NCBI GenBank assembly: GCA_016271365.2 | Contig: CM057453.1 | Span: 1,091,691,001 to 1,091,755,000, forward strand | DNA: 64,000 bases | Reading direction: 5' to 3' | DNA from: Neoceratodus forsteri | Taxonomy: Eukaryota; Chordata; Ceratodontiformes; Ceratodontidae | In this document: piece after piece, positions 42,249 through 55,479 of the stretch | Layout: every line of letters starts with the position of its first letter | How positions within the stretch are numbered: the stretch's first letter is position 1 | Made by a program: the position numbers and the translations under genes | Notes under the pieces: model-generated | Seen by the model: only the letters and a program-made list of their open reading frames with translations | Databases searched by the model: none | Told to the model about the DNA's origin: nothing

Positions 42249-44802
42249 GTAAGCTCCATTTTGTATTTTGTTATATATGTAACTAACCCTCTGGCAGTCA
42301 GGTATTCTGGGGCCCTCTACCATGGGGGGGGGGGTGCTGGTGGGACCACTGTGCACAAGTGGAGATGGGGCTGTTTAAATCCATTACCTACAACTTCAGG
42401 AAGAAATGCATTGAATCTGTAAATCGTTTTTCCTGTGAAGCTGTTTTATTTTTTAAGAACGCCTTCCAGGTCTTCTGTTTCAGCGTTACTGATCATTTAC
42501 TAAACTCACTGTGCATTTCTGATTTACACACTAGTAGTGCGTTTAGAACTTGGAGATGTAGGTCATGCATGTTAACCACAGAATTCCATAGAAGAACACA
42601 GATGAGTTGTGACAGCAATGCAAGAACTTAGCGTGGGCATAAACTCCAGCATCCAGTTGGAAAATGGTCTTTAACACCAGAGTGCAAGTCAGAAAAACCC
42701 ACAGAATTTACTTAAAAGGCCTGTAAAGAATGTGAACCAGTGTTTGAAAGACAGCATTAACAGAAAAGACAGGCCAGCAATATTGCAGTTCTCCTTTCAA
42801 AATTCACTTTTAAATTACATGATGCATTGTGTATGTATCTTTATGTTGGCAATAAAACTTAATTTACAAAACAAAATAATTGTCAGCTCATAGGCATTTT
42901 AATCAAGCAGTACAGAGTTTATTTGATTTTGCTAAAGGTGTATGCTGCTCCTGTCCTGGGAGCAGTCACAGCTGATGCATTAATATTATTGGCAGTACAG
43001 GACACCAGAGAAGGACTTAAGTTAATTTGTAAGCAATTTTAATTTTGATGTTACACTTTTTTCGTAGCACTTAGTCCTCTGGATTATAACACAACTTCAC
43101 TGGCTGTTAACATTAAGTTTTATTAGCACATGAGGAGATATTAACCTGGCAGAGACCACTGGACTTCACTTGGGAGGAGCCCTCTTTGTGGGGACAAGTG
43201 ACCCTAAGTTCTAGAGTGCTCCGTCCATGCAGCTTGTGACTTGTATTGGTCACATTTCAGTCCCTGAGGATGCCTAAGAGGGAACCCACACCTCAACCCT
43301 GTACCATGTTTCGTCCCTTTAGACTCATCACAACTCCAGATACCATCACTCTGTTTCCCTTACAAGGGGTGCTGCAGAAAGGTGCTCACAGCTGGGTGAC
43401 TCACACCATAATGCTCGGGAGGGGGGGAGTTTACTGGCCTCTGTTACTTGTGTGCCAGAGCTGCTAGGGCTCAACTTCTTACTGTGGAAATCTCTGCAGG
43501 CTTGGGGGACGGAGGGAGAGAGATTGCCAGGCATATGCAGTGCAAACACTTCTGCCTGCACACTCTTGAGTCTTCCTAGAGCACTCTCCCACCAAAATGA
43601 CTCCATCTCCTTTTATCATCTCAAGATGATCATTGGCACAGAGGTTACATATGCAGATGTGTTGGACCATAAAGGATGACTGACTAGAAGACAGAATTTG
43701 ACCAGTTTTCCGAAATCCTGTTGATTACTGTTATCCAGAATTATTGGATTTGGTTATCGAAGTGACTAGTCAGCTGGTTCCGTTGATGGTGATGGCCACA
43801 AAATAGTCTGACATGATGCTAGGTCCACCCTCTCTCATGAGTGTCTTTCATAATTTTTTTTGTTTTGTTTTTATTATGGATGACCCTGCTTCCATTTTTG
43901 TGACCATAGTTATAATTTCATAATCAAAAGAGCAGTCACTTTATTTATTGGGTGTGCAGGATTCAAAGATGTACCCTTCGAAAATGTGGATGTAACAAGG
44001 ACTATGCTTCTTAAAAAAGTTTCTTTAACGTCTCTATCTCACATCTGCAGTGCTGCACAGAGCCTTGATAGAAGGGTGTCTTCTGCCCCCATGCCCTCCC
44101 AGAACTGCTCTCACTTGACACTTTCTGTATGAGGAAGTGGAGAGAGAGAGAATGGACAGGGAGTTATCGTTGGAGACAGTCTGCTCTAGTTTTATGTTAC
44201 AAATCAACAAGGATCTTACATGGTGCCAGACCATCATATTGCTAGTTGGGATAATAAGGGTTTATGCTGGAGCCTAATAATCCCACACTGGGACTAACGG
44301 GCAGGTTGATCAGGTGGCCTGGCTGCCCAGCATTGACTCACTTCCCTTTTCTACTAACGCAACAAGTTGCATTGGCACAGGATTTCATTTTATTTGTCTG
44401 AAAAGACTCATTGATCCAAGGCTTATTTACATTGAAGTCCTGGAATTAGTGGCATGAGACCACAGATGCACATTTTCACAAGAAAGTTACACAATGGTTC
44501 AGTGTTTGATAATTTAAAATTACAACATGATTATTATAGAGTATAGCTGAGATTATCTAATGCAGCATGGCTTGGGCTTGTGCCCTTTGTTTAGGAACCA
44601 GCTGTTTATACCAGTAGACCACAGTTAGAGGAGGCTGCAGTGCCTTGGATGTGGGTGTGGAGGGAATTCTAGTGGGTAGGGCTGACAAAGCCGAAGGCCT
44701 TCCCTGCAGCGTTTCTTTGGGTCCTGGAGATTATTGGGTCCAGAATTTTAGGTGTTCTGAAACCCGAAATGATGCAGCTGAACTGACCCTAACTGTCAGA
44801 AT
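42249..44802 (+). other. RAD23B intron, no recognised element (second copy)
   Basis: Counterpart of 488-3,035, with small indels such as a longer G run at 42,325-42,334. Nothing else recognised. Confidence 0.6.
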
Positions 44803-46514
44803 GTACATAGGAACATAAAAAGAAGCCAGCAGAAGGTGGTCATTTGGTCTATTTAGTCTGCTCATATTGCGGGTCCACAGCTTGAACTACAGACCCAGCC
44901 CCCATCCTTCCATTCTCCCCACCCTTAACCCTTACCTTCCCCCTATGTCTGTCCCAGTGTCTAGTGAGGCCCCCCATTGTCTTAAGATACCACCTCTTCA
45001 GGCAGCACATTCCAGCTGACCACCACCCTCTCCGTGAAGAACTTCTTTCTGACCTCCCTTCAGATGACCCACCGCCAGCTTAGGGCTATGTCCTCTCATG
45101 TTATGGTTTCTACTCAGCATAAAGAGACCCTCCTTATCCACCCTGTTTATCCCTTTCAAGTACTTAAAGGTCTCAGTCATGCCCCCACCTCTCCCTCCTG
45201 TCCTCCAGGGGGTACATGTTGCGCCCAACCTCTCCTCGTATGCCTTACCATGATGATTCATTATCTTTGTAGCCCTCCTCTGGACCGTTTCCAGTAGTCT
45301 AATGTCCTTTTTGAGATGTGGGCATGGACACCAGTACTGAACTTCATATTGCAGGTGTGGCTTTACCAGTGACCTGTACAAAGGGCAGTATGAATGACCT
45401 CTTTCCCTACTGCTAATCTCCCTAGCTATGTATCCTAGCATCTTGTTTGCCCTTGCCGCTGCCCTCTTGCACTGCACAATATGTTTTAGGTCACTAGTGA
45501 TCGTTACTCCCAAGTTGTCATCCTCTGTTGCAGATTCCCTGACCCCTCCCAGGTAGTACTCTGTCCTGAGATTCTTGGCTCCAATGTATATAACTTTGCA
45601 GTTCTCGCCATTGAAGCCTAACTGCCAGATCCTGGACTACCTCTCAGGCTTTTTCAGATTGTCCTGTAGGTCCTGTATCCCTGCTGAGTCCACCTTTTCA
45701 CAGAACTTGGTGTCATCTGTGAATAGACCCATTTACCCTTACTATCATCCCCAATGTCACTGAAGATGTTGAACAGTCCTAGCACCAAACCCTGTGGGAC
45801 CACACTGGTGACCTCTCTACTGCTAGATAACTGCCCTACCACCCTCTGGGTTCTGTCCCTCAGCCAGTTTTTCGCATCTGGTCATCTTCTCCAACCCTGA
45901 AATCCGCCAACTTCCTGATCAACCTCTTGTAGGGTAACATAATTAAAGGCCTTGGTGAAATCCAGATAGAGTATTTCTGTTGCTTGGTCCTTCCTGCTGT
46001 CTTCTTGACCCAGTCAATGAAGCTGATCTGATTAAATGTGACACAATTCCACCCCCCAAATAAACCCATGCTGCCTCACATCCGAAGACCATGCTCCTCT
46101 AAGATACTCTCTCAACTTTCCCTTATGTATGATCCTATGAGCTTGCACATAATTGAGGTCTGATGACTGGCCTGTAATTCCTGGGCTCATCCCTGAAATT
46201 AGCTCTTCTGTAGGGTACCACATTGCCATTCTCCAGTCCTGCGATACCACTCCTGACTCTAGTGAACTGTTGAATATGCCTTCCAGTGGCCTTGCAAGCT
46301 CCTCTGCCAGTTTCCTTAGTTCTCTTGGTTGTACCCATCTGGACCTGGTGATTTGTCCACCTTCTGTGCTAGCAGCTCTTCCCTCCTCTATCCTCTATCA
46401 CTACATCCATGCTACCCCCCAAACGCCTCTTTTTTTCTTCCTGTAGGCACTGGTCTGTCTTTTACCTGGTGAAGATGGAGCGGAAAGATTCATTTAGTAA
46501 CTCTGATTTCCCTC
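44803..46514 (-). mobile_element. CR1-like LINE, 3' part (second copy)
   Basis: Counterpart of 3,036-4,766. The C-terminal RT region is open longer here (44,998-45,513, minus strand), with NKMLGYIAREISSRERGHSY, YRSLVKPHLQYEVQYWCP and an RLLETVQRRATKIMNHHG end, because an indel at 45,307 relative to the first copy keeps the frame. The upstream RT blocks are more broken than in the first copy (45,650-46,340). Confidence 0.85.
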
Positions 46515-47823
46515 GTTCTAGGGACATGGATATGATGTCCAATCCACACTTATTGGCAGGTTCCTTGCCGCTTTAAATCTTGCCGGAAGGTCTTCAAGCT
46601 GGCTCCTCCCACCCACCCGGGTGGTAAAACTCTCGGCTCCGCCCCATGACGCCAGATCTTCCTTACCGCTTGGAAGCTCAGGTTCCCTCCTTAGCGCTCT
46701 GCGTTTTAGACTGGATCCTAACGCTTCGGTTCGCCCGAAATTGGTTTCAAGTTTTCTAAACTGGTCTTCTCATCTTCCTCGCGGCCTGCGATAGACAAAT
46801 CTATTCCCGGCTTTCGGAGTGCCCTTGCGACAAGAAAATGTCCAGAGACGGATCCGCACTCCATACGTCTACTGTCTGGGCCTGAATCACGACCCGCGAG
46901 CCCTGCGAGTTGTGCCGCTCTTTCTCGACCAGCGTCCTGGATGATCGTGCTGCCCGATTGAAGCTCGGGCGCCCCGAGGAGCGTTACTCACCGGTAAAAT
47001 CAAGAGGCTCGTTGGGCGGTGTCTGCAGCGGCTGGCTCGGCTGAGCAGCTCGAGCAGATGATCGCCCTCGAGGAGGAGGCGGCCCAGGCCACATCTTCCT
47101 CCTCCTTGGCCGTGGCATTTATCCCGCTCTCCTCGAGTTCCTCGTATATGGCTCCGTTCAAGGAGCTTTGTCAGTCCCTTTCCACGAAGGGAGAGGGGCC
47201 ATCGGGACATTCTTCTCGGCCCAGAAGAAGAGTCGAAGGGTAAGTCCCACCGTTGGCGTTCATGGGGCGGGAGAGTCTCCTTCCCGTCCAGCTGACCGTC
47301 GACTTTGGTGAGGTTGCGGCTCAGGCCGCTGGCTTCTCTGTGTCCCGTCAGGCCAGCCTGCCGAGACTCCCGTCGGCGCAGTTGAGATTTTTCTCGATCC
47401 GTAAGACGGGCTGTCGACTGGTGAAGCCGACAACCCACCTTCACTGGTTCCCCGGTGGAGACCGAGGATCTGCGGCGCCCGGGCCGCAGTCCTGGTTAAG
47501 AGTGCCGAGCCGAGGGAAGAGCAGGTGTCCCCGCCCTTCCCAGACCGCCCTCGGTCCCCCCGAGGTCTCGGACTTCATCTTGGTCAAGCCGTTCCCGCCG
47601 ACATCGGCAGTCTTGGTCTCGATACCAAAGTAAGCGGCGACACCGTTCCTCCTCGTCCTCTTCCTTGGATGAGGGGAGGCTTCGGCGTAAATTACGTCGG
47701 CGCTACGAGGAGCTTATGTGGCAGCAGTTGCTGTTGTCCGGGTCTAAGCCGACGCCAGCCCAGACCTCGGCCATCAAGTAGCTGTCGCCCGAACGACCGA
47801 AGCAACCACTCGCCTCAGTCGAG

Positions 47824-49090
47824 TTGCCCGTTCCAGGGCCAGTTGCTCAGCCAAAACCAGCTGCTCCACCGATTGTGGTGGAACCTCCGCCTCCACAACC
47901 GAAGTCTGGGGCATCGACCAAGGATTCTCAGTCGGGTCACAGCCTGCCCCACAGGTTGTCGGTCACCCTCACTCCCGACCGTCCTTGGCAGGTGGAGGGT
48001 GGCTTAGGGCCGAGGCAGCTCTTCGCAGACTTTTTGGAATCTGACGACGACTCCTCCCTGTTCTCCAGGCAGGTCGACCTGGAGTCCTCCAGGGGCCAGT
48101 CATTGGACGATAGCCCATCGCCCTTCTTGGGTCTGTTTCGACTCATCTCGGAGTCCACCGGGATGCAGCTCGAGCCCTTGTCCAAACAGGCCAAGTATCC
48201 CCTGGCGGAGATACTGGACCGAGGGGATTCCCCACGGAGCCTTTCCGGTGGCTGAGGCCATTGTCGGCCCAGCCTTGAGCTTTGGCAGCGGCCTGCTTCC
48301 TGTCCTCGCCCTCGGCCAGGATGGCCAGGAAGTATCGCGGTCCCTACCAGTTCTTTGCCCGGTTTCTCGGAGCACCCCTCTGCCGAGGGGTTAGTCACCG
48401 ACAGCATTTTCCGGCGTTCCGGTAACGCTCGGGATGTGGATAAGCCCCCCGACAAAGAGTCCAAAAAGCTGGACTTTGCCGGGCTCAAGGTGTACGCTGC
48501 GTCCTCCCTCAGCCTCCGACAGGCCAGCTCGGCCGTTCTGATGGCACACTTCTCCCACGCCCTCTTGGGCTCCCTGGATGAGGTTGTCCCTCATCTCCCG
48601 ACCGACCTGCAGACCACGGTCCGCCAGGTGTGGGACCAGGGTAGGGCGGTGGCGAAGCAGCAGCTTCAGACTGTTCTGGACATAGGTGATTCCTGTGCCA
48701 GGTCAGTAGCGGCCGCTCTGGCCATGCGCGCCGCGAGGGCATGGCTGAGGATATCCACCTTCACGCGGATATCCAGCACAAGTTGGCGGATGTCCCTTCT
48801 TGGGACTGAAATATTCGGCCCTGGGTGGAGGGACACCTCCAGCGGATCGAGAGTCAGTGCCCCCTGGACTCTGTCACCTCCGCCCAGAGGGACAAGGCCG
48901 CGTAACAGCAGAAGTCCTTTCTTCCTTCGGGCCCTGCATCTCGACTGGCCCAGCAGCACCAGCAACAGGGCCAGCAGGCTCGCGCTTGGCGTCCCACACC
49001 CAAGCCGGCGGCTTCCTCCAACAGGAAGCAAGGAAGTAAAGGCCCAGGAGGTCCCTCGGCCGGTTCCTCCTCCAAGCCTGCCCAGTGATG
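47824..49090 (+). pseudogene. DIRS-A1 gag (second copy), frameshifted
   Basis: The same Gag as 6,063-7,292. It is open 47,824-48,255, then shifted by lost bases near 48,233 and 48,275, and recovers in the frame open from 48,355 (FSEHPSAEGLVTDSIF, then DKESKKLDFAGLKVYAAS). It shifts again near 48,765. The one-base losses fall in G or C runs that are complete in the first copy. Confidence 0.78.
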
Positions 49091-49139
49091 GGCTGAGGGG
49101 TGCTGCCCATAGCCTCGTCACTCCCCCCTGGGTTCCCCC

Positions 49140-49960
49140 CGTGGGGGGACGGCTCCGCCACTTCCTTTCCACCTGGTCCGCTATCACCACGGACCGCTGG
49201 GTGTTGGAGGTGGTAGGAAAAGGCCTGCCTCTGGAGTTCGAGCAGGCTCCTCTCTTTCGAGCCGCCGCCTTGGCCACAGGGTCCGCGAGCCTCGCTGTCG
49301 GCCCCCGAGTCGCATATTGCCCTGCTCCTCGAAAAAGAGGTGATCAGGAAGGTGGTGGATCCTCCTCCAGACCCGGGGTTTGTGTCCAGGTATTTCCTGG
49401 TCCCAAAACGGACGGGGGGCTGGCGTCCCATTCTCGACCTGCACAACCTGAACAGGTTCCTAAGGTCTCGAACCTTCAGGATGGACACTCTGGCTCAGAT
49501 AATCCCATCCATGGAACGAGGCATGTGGTTCTGTTCCCTGGACTTCCAGGACGCGTTCTTTCACGTCCCGATCCGTCCGTCTCATCAAATATTCCTCCAC
49601 TTCAGAGCAGAGGGATCCCTTTATGAGTTCCGGGCCATGCCCTTCGGCCTCTCCCAAGCTCCCAGGGTCTTCACCAAATGCATGGCAGTGGTGACTGCAT
49701 TCCTGCGGCGCCGAAGGGTCCGGGTGTACCCTACCTGGACAACTGCCTGATTGCAGCGCCTCAGAGCGGAGGCGGAGGCGTCAGAGATCTGGCCTCCAGG
49801 TTTGCTCTCAGATTGGCCTCCTCATCAACGAGGCCAAGTCGGAACTCGTGCTGAAGCAGGTGATACTCTTCATCGGGGCAGAGCTTGACTCTCTTCGAGC
49901 CAGAGCTCGGCTCCCAGCAGACAGGGCCGAGGTTCTTTCCTCCTTTACCCAGTCATTTCT
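49140..49960 (+). pseudogene. DIRS-A1 reverse transcriptase (second copy)
   Basis: RT frame open 49,340-49,750, with SRYFLVPKRTGGWRPILDLH, SLDFQDAFFHVPI and PFGLSQAPRVFTKC. The active-site block is shifted by one missing C after GTACC (about 49,732) but still encodes YLDN in the other frame, as in the first copy. Further deletions lie near 49,760-49,790. Confidence 0.83.
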
Positions 49961-50189
49961 GGTTGGGCAATTCGCGCCCTGCCCGGGACTTCCTGGGCCT
50001 CATGGCGGCCTGCACCAGTGTGGTCCGTTGGGCCTGTTGGTACATGCGTCCCCTTCAATGGGGACTGGCCAGCCAGTGGTCACAACGCTGCGATCCATTG
50101 GACCAGCCCATGACAGTGACCCAGGAGATGTGGAATGCTCTCCAATGGTGGATCGTTCCAGCACATCTGCAGGAGGGCATCCTGTCGTC

Positions 50190-50600
50190 CGCCTCGAGCC
50201 AACGGTCTCTCTATTGACCGATGCATCTCTGGGTTGGGGTGCCCATCTGGGGGAGCACAGCGCACGGCCTCTGGTCTCCTCGGGAGTCCCGATGCCATAT
50301 CAACCTGCTGGAGCTCCGAGCGGTCCGTCTAGCTCTCAACGCCTTCGCTCCATTTCTACGGGGTCAAGTGGTTCAGGTCCAGATGGACAACACCACGACC
50401 ATGTACTGTCTGAACCGCCAGGGCGAGACGCGCTCCATGCTGTTATGCAAGGAAGCTCTCCGCATATGGTCCCTCGTGTGCAGCCTGGAGGCAGATCTCC
50501 TAGACATTCCGTGGCAGGGCCTCCAACACCCTGGCCAATGCCCTAAGTTGGATAGGGGCTGCTTCTCACAGTGGTCTCTCCTGCGGAGGTAGTACAAGAT
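50190..50600 (+). pseudogene. DIRS-A1 RNase H (second copy)
   Basis: The frame open 50,221-50,592 carries HINLLELRAVRLALNAFAPF and VQVQMDNTTTMYCLNRQG. The first acidic block (LLTDASLGWGAHLGEH, about 50,210) is intact in the frame open 49,848-50,546, whereas the first copy has lost bases there. Confidence 0.8.
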
Positions 50601-50984
50601 CTGTTCTCCCACTGGGGCACGCCTCAGGTGGACCTGTTCGCCTCCAGGGAGAATGCTAAGCTGAGACTGTTTCATGCCCGCCCCCTCAGCAGGGCTCGCT
50701 GCAGGGGGATGCCTTCTCGAGGCCGTGGACCCCGGGCCTCTTCTATGCCTTTCCCCCATTTCCCTTGATCCACAAGGTGCTTCTCAAGGCGAGGAGGGAC
50801 AGGGCGCAGGTGATTCTGGTAGCCCCAGACTGGCCCCACCAGTTCTGGTATCCAGATCTCCTCAGTCTCAGCTCCAGGCTCCCGAGGCGGCTTCCAGCCC
50901 GCCCGGACCTGATCTCGGTCAACCAGGGGAAGGTATTCCATTCAGACCTTCATTCCCTGCACCTGACAGCCTGGTTCCTGGCGG

Positions 50985-52011
50985 CTAGAGTTCCAGGCCT
51001 TGGGTCTTTCCGGCCAGAGGTCCTCAACGTCGTTGGGCGTCCGTGAGGAGTCAACCAGGAAATGCTATGCCTTTAAGTGGAAGAGATTCTCCATTTGGTG
51101 TCGGGGAAGGACTTGGACCCTTCCGCCTGTCCTTGGCTAGCATTCTGGACTACCTGTGGTCCCTTTCTCAACAAGGGCTTGGGTCGGCGACCCTTAAGAA
51201 TGTGCACCTGGCAACCATCTCTACTTGCGAGGTGCGGGCGGAAGCAGTCAGTGGCACAGGAGAAGGTAGTTGGGTGCTTTTTCAAAGGCCTTGACCACAT
51301 TTCTCTCCGTGTGAGAACCTCCACCTCTGTGGGATCTACTGCTGGTATTGGCCAAGCTCATGGGCAAGCCATTTGAATCGATGCACAGGTGCGATATTTC
51401 CCACCTGTTGTGAAGACTGCCTTCTTGGTGACTATCACGTCAGCCAGAAGGATGGGAGAAGCTCAGGGCTTTCCATAGAGTCTCCTTATGTGGTCTTCCA
51501 GAGGACAAGGTTGTCCTGCCCCACCGAAATTCCTTCCGAAGGTGGTGTGGAGTTTCACCTTAACCAGGTGTTGACTCTGCCAGTGTTCTACCCCAGTCAC
51601 ACCGGAGTGAGAATATAGGCTCATGCTGGACCCTAGGCAGGCACTCGCTTATTATAAGGGCGGACGGCTGAAGTTCGGGGAGAGGTTCGCCAGCTGTTTG
51701 TCACCTACGCTGAAGCCACACCTGGCAGACCTGCAGCCAAGCGGATGATAAGCAGGTGGGTCACCTCCTGCATAGAGCTCTGCTATAGGTTGGTGGGCAT
51801 GGAGCCTCCCAGAGGGATAAGAGCTCATTCTACCCGCCATACCATTGCATCAGTAGCTGCTTCCAGGGATGTCCCTATCCAGAATATCTGCAGGGCTGCT
51901 ACCTGGAAGTCGGCACATACCTTTATTACCCACTACCACATCGACCTTGAGTCACGCCGGGATGCTGGTTTTGGGGCCTCAGTTCTCCAGTTTCTATTTA
52001 CTCATCTGTAA
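50985..52011 (+). pseudogene. DIRS-A1 tyrosine recombinase (second copy)
   Basis: The N-terminal half is broken near 51,020 and 51,100. The catalytic C-terminal frame, open 51,745-52,011, has HSTRHTIASVAASRDVP, ICRAATWKSAHTF and THYHIDLESRRDAGFGASVL. The tail DAGFGASVLQ is kept here, while the first copy loses it to a frameshift after DLES. Confidence 0.85.
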
Positions 52012-52263
52012 CAGGAGTTCTAGGAAAGGTATATGTTGTTCATCCACACGACCCACCCGACCTCCTCGGCTTCGACGCACAACCTGGTTTCCAGCGGGCT
52101 AGATCTGGCGTCATGGGGCGGAGCTGAGAGTTTTACCACCTGGGTGGGTGGAGGAGCCAGCTTGAAGACCTTCCGGCAAGATTTAAAGCGGCAAGGAACC
52201 TGCCAATAAGTGTGGATGAACAACATATACCATTCCTAGAACTCCTGTTACAGGTGAGTAACC

Positions 52264-52985
52264 TGTATTTCTCTTCCACCCACTTCACTTTCCTAAGCCT
52301 AACAGTACTGTTCTTGTTGTCCCTTTTCTCATTTATATGTCAAAAAAAGGCCATGTCCCACTACGTAATTCCCTCATTTCTATGTTTTTATCGATCTGCA
52401 GTTCCTTCTGTGCCTTAGCCCGTCGGACTTCCTGACCTGCCACACTAGCCAACCTTGGGTAATTCTCCCTATCCACCTTACTCTTGGTCCTCCTGAATTT
52501 CCTGTAGGCTAATATCTTTTCCCTTACAGCCTGGATGACCCCCAGACTAAACCAGCTGGGTGCTTTGGCCCTTGAGTTCTTCCCCTGAGCCTAACGCACT
52601 TTTTGAGGCAACCATTATTCCCTCCTTAATGATGGACCACCTTTGGTCCACCCCATATCTGCTCTGATACCAACCAGGTGTCTCCTTAGCACCTCAGCCA
52701 GCTTCCTGGAATTCAACTTCCAAAAATCCAAGATATTGGTCTTAGTTGGGATGTATTCCCTGCCCATATCCAACCAGAAAGAGAAGAGTAGGTAAGGTGG
52801 GTATCCTTTTATTTATATGCAAGTCATCGTGGTTAATGTTAGAGGCGGGTGCTACGGAACCAACAATGCAAGAACAACGAAATGTATTCACCAACCAGCC
52901 ACACCTTATGCTTTTCATAAAATCCTCTCTTTTGAGATATCCAACCAGAACCACACTGTGCAATGATCACTCCCACCCAGGGGAA
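52264..52985 (-). mobile_element. CR1-like LINE, endonuclease part (second copy)
   Basis: Counterpart of 10,511-11,225, containing the 157-bp insertion. Confidence 0.73.
52780..52936. mobile_element. 157-bp short insertion (second copy)
   Basis: Flanked by ATATCCAACCAGAA at 52,766-52,779 and 52,937-52,950, as in the first copy. Confidence 0.75.
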
Positions 52986-53142
52986 TTAATATTAGCGGGG
53001 GGGGCAATAGGTACTCTTAACAGCCCTGTCCATACTGTGTAAATGAAGAAAAAGGGTGGTAGTGGCACTCTGTTATGAGTCGTCATTATCCCACAGAGCT
53101 CTAGTGAGGGTCTGTCTTCACAATCTTGCCTACAAAGTAATC

Positions 53143-54662
53143 AGCTGGTAGGGGCATAAGTATGCCAGGCAACACCCTACCCCCTACCCCCCCAACACTA
53201 CTCCCAGACACCAGAGTTTCCCTGCTGTTCAGCCATGGGCTAAAGTTGTTGTGAATTTCTACAAAATTTCGGATACTTTTTGAGTTCCACCATTGGCAAA
53301 ATTTGGATCTGAAGCGGATGTTTGCCCAGTCCCACAGACTTTTTGGTGAATTGCAGAATAATACATCTAAACTGCGGAATTTATTCTATCCCCAGTTTAG
53401 TGTATTATTTCTAATACAGCCCCTGCTGATAACTGGCCCTGTCCCAGAAAACACCCTGGTGTCTAGCACCCTCTTACGTGCGATTGCAGGACCAAAGTAA
53501 AGAAAAAAAATCCTAGTAGCTAGTGGTCCCAACCTCACCTGCCGATTAGAGTCCCATTTTAAATAAAAACAGTGCCTTGGTGGCTGGTGGTCCCACCCCA
53601 CCCCTGCCGATCGCAGGTCAGTGTTAAATAAAAAACACTCAGCTCCTGGTGGCTGTTAGCTAGCCCACCCCCATACGTGATCATGAGTCACAGCATGTTT
53701 AATTAAAAAAAAAAAAATCAGAAATCACGCCCCAATCGGCTAATAGTCTCCCACCATGAACATGGCTTCCCCCCAAGTTACAATTCCCTGGTGTCTAGCA
53801 GACCCCCCTTCCTGTCCACAGTCCCTTCCCTTAATAAAGAAAGAAAAGGCAGTCTATCGCCTCCTTCCAGTTTATTTCCTGGTGTCTAGTGGACCCCCCA
53901 GCCCCGAAAGTTATTCTGCCAGCACCCCACCCTGAGCGGGCCAGCGGCACTGCTCTCCTCTCTCCTCCACAAGTGGCGGCTCACTGAGCATGGCACTAGC
54001 ATGCGCTCATTCATTGACAGCTCAGTGGGCTACTGGCCATGGAGGGAGAGAAGAGGGCTGCACTGATGGCCCGCTGTGGGTCAGGGTTGGGGTGGGGGAG
54101 AGGAGGGAGGTTGCAGACTAACTTTGGGGTTAGGGCATGGGGGTCCACTAAACACCAGGGAATAAATTGGAAGGAGGCTGACTTTTCTTTTTATTGAGGA
54201 GAGGATCGTGGATAAGAAGGAGGTCTGCTAGACACCAGGAATTATAACACTGGAGGGCCATGGTCAGCGGGTGGGGGACCACTAGCCACCAGGGCATGGT
54301 TTCTTTTTATTTATTTAACATGGGTCCCACGATCGACGGGGGCACCAAAGACCACCGAGAGAGCAGAGGGTGTGTTTTTATTACATAGGACCTGATCGGC
54401 GTAGTTGAGGGGGTACTGTTAATGCATTGCTACCTGGGGGCTTCAGAACTGACCACTGACAGTAATCAGTTCTTTAGATTTTTTTTGCCACAGTTTAATA
54501 CATTAACCCGCAGTCGGTACATTTATTCCGCCATTTTAAGGTGGAATTTCCACAAACGTTGGTGAAATGATTTCCGAACTTTCGTGGAAGCAGAAGTCTG
54601 ATTTTGATGGAAATTCTGTAGGCGGAATTTATTTATTTATTTTACACACCCCTACTGGCGGT
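53143..54662. mobile_element. Foldback element 1 (second copy)
   Basis: Counterpart of 11,382-12,922 with the same tandem-repeat arms and centre. It differs by many short indels in A, G and C runs. Confidence 0.75.
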
Positions 54663-55165
54663 AGACACAACTCAAGATGACCCAGAGGTGGCCCAAGGTT
54701 GATTTGCATGGAGACTATCTAAATAGAAAATGCAAAGCTGACATTTCAAGAGGGATTGTTCATTAGAGTGGAAATGGAAGGGTGAAGAGAGGTAAGTCCT
54801 GCATGTACAAAGAGGTTTAGAAAGGAAGCAATGAGATTGATGAGACATGAGAGAAAATGGGATAATGATGGAAAAGGAATACAGTGCAGGAAGTGGTAGA
54901 TTATAAGCTGGTTGAGGAATAAAGGCACAAATAGATGTGAGTGAGTGGGAGGCATGGCAGGAGAGAGGTAGAAACAGTGGATTATGGGATGGGAGTGATA
55001 TATGGTAAGTGGTGATTGAAAGAAAGGTTAGAGGAATGGGCCAAGCAAAGCAAACAAGGGGGTATATTGTAAGAGCAGGGGGAAGAGGGGAAACCAGATT
55101 TTTAAATAAGGCTGAATGGCAAACCTGATTTTGTGCTTTCACCTTGCTTGTTTCATCTATTTCAG
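54663..55165 (+). other. RAD23B intron with purine-rich stretch (second copy)
   Basis: Counterpart of 12,923-13,437. Purine-rich from about 54,765 to 55,105, then the 3' splice region of the UBA1 exon. Confidence 0.6.
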
Positions 55166-55293
55166 TGACGGGCCAGTCATATGAAAACATGGTGACTGAG
55201 ATCATGTCAATGGGTTATGAACGGGAACAGGTAGTGGCAGCACTAAGAGCCAGCTTTAACAACCCTGACAGGGCAGTGGAGTACCTCTTAACG
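55166..55293 (+). CDS. RAD23B: RAD23B UBA1 exon, intact
   Basis: A 128-nt exon encoding the first ubiquitin-associated domain of RAD23B, which binds ubiquitin chains on clients bound for the proteasome. It follows TTTCAG and precedes GTATGT. With the G of the preceding exon it reads [20 protein letters not shown] and then [20 protein letters not shown], ending LLT in phase 0. The MGY loop and the hydrophobic patch of a UBA fold are present. It is nearly identical to mammalian RAD23B, which has isoleucine in place of the second valine of EQVV (from memory). RAD23A is less likely because of the preceding NIFDDATSAL exon. The next RAD23B exon is not in the window. Confidence 0.95.
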
Positions 55294-55479
55294 GTATGTG
55301 CATGCACCTTTATCTACATTTTGAGTCTCGAGTCAGTATGTTGGCAGAGAGCACCTTTTAACTGATCAGAAGTTAGACAAATTTAAACCATTACTATGAC
55401 TGCTATGGATATTGGCTTAAGAACCCAAACTGCCGCTGTCCTGTTGAGAAAGAAGAAAAACATTTTCTAACTACCCAGA
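55294..55479 (+). other. RAD23B intron after UBA1 exon (second copy)
   Basis: Counterpart of 13,566-13,749, nothing recognised. Confidence 0.5.

Larger units (their letters stand above)
46515..52263 (+). mobile_element. DIRS retrotransposon A1 (second copy)
   Basis: Counterpart of 4,767-10,510 with the same termini and flanks. Left terminal repeat 46,515-46,675; right terminal repeat 52,090-52,263; partial internal complementary region 52,005-52,048. The total length (5,749) is nearly equal to the first copy (5,744), but its frames are broken at different places. Here the left terminal repeat keeps CCACACTTATTGG, where the first copy reads CCAACTTATTGG. Confidence 0.93.
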
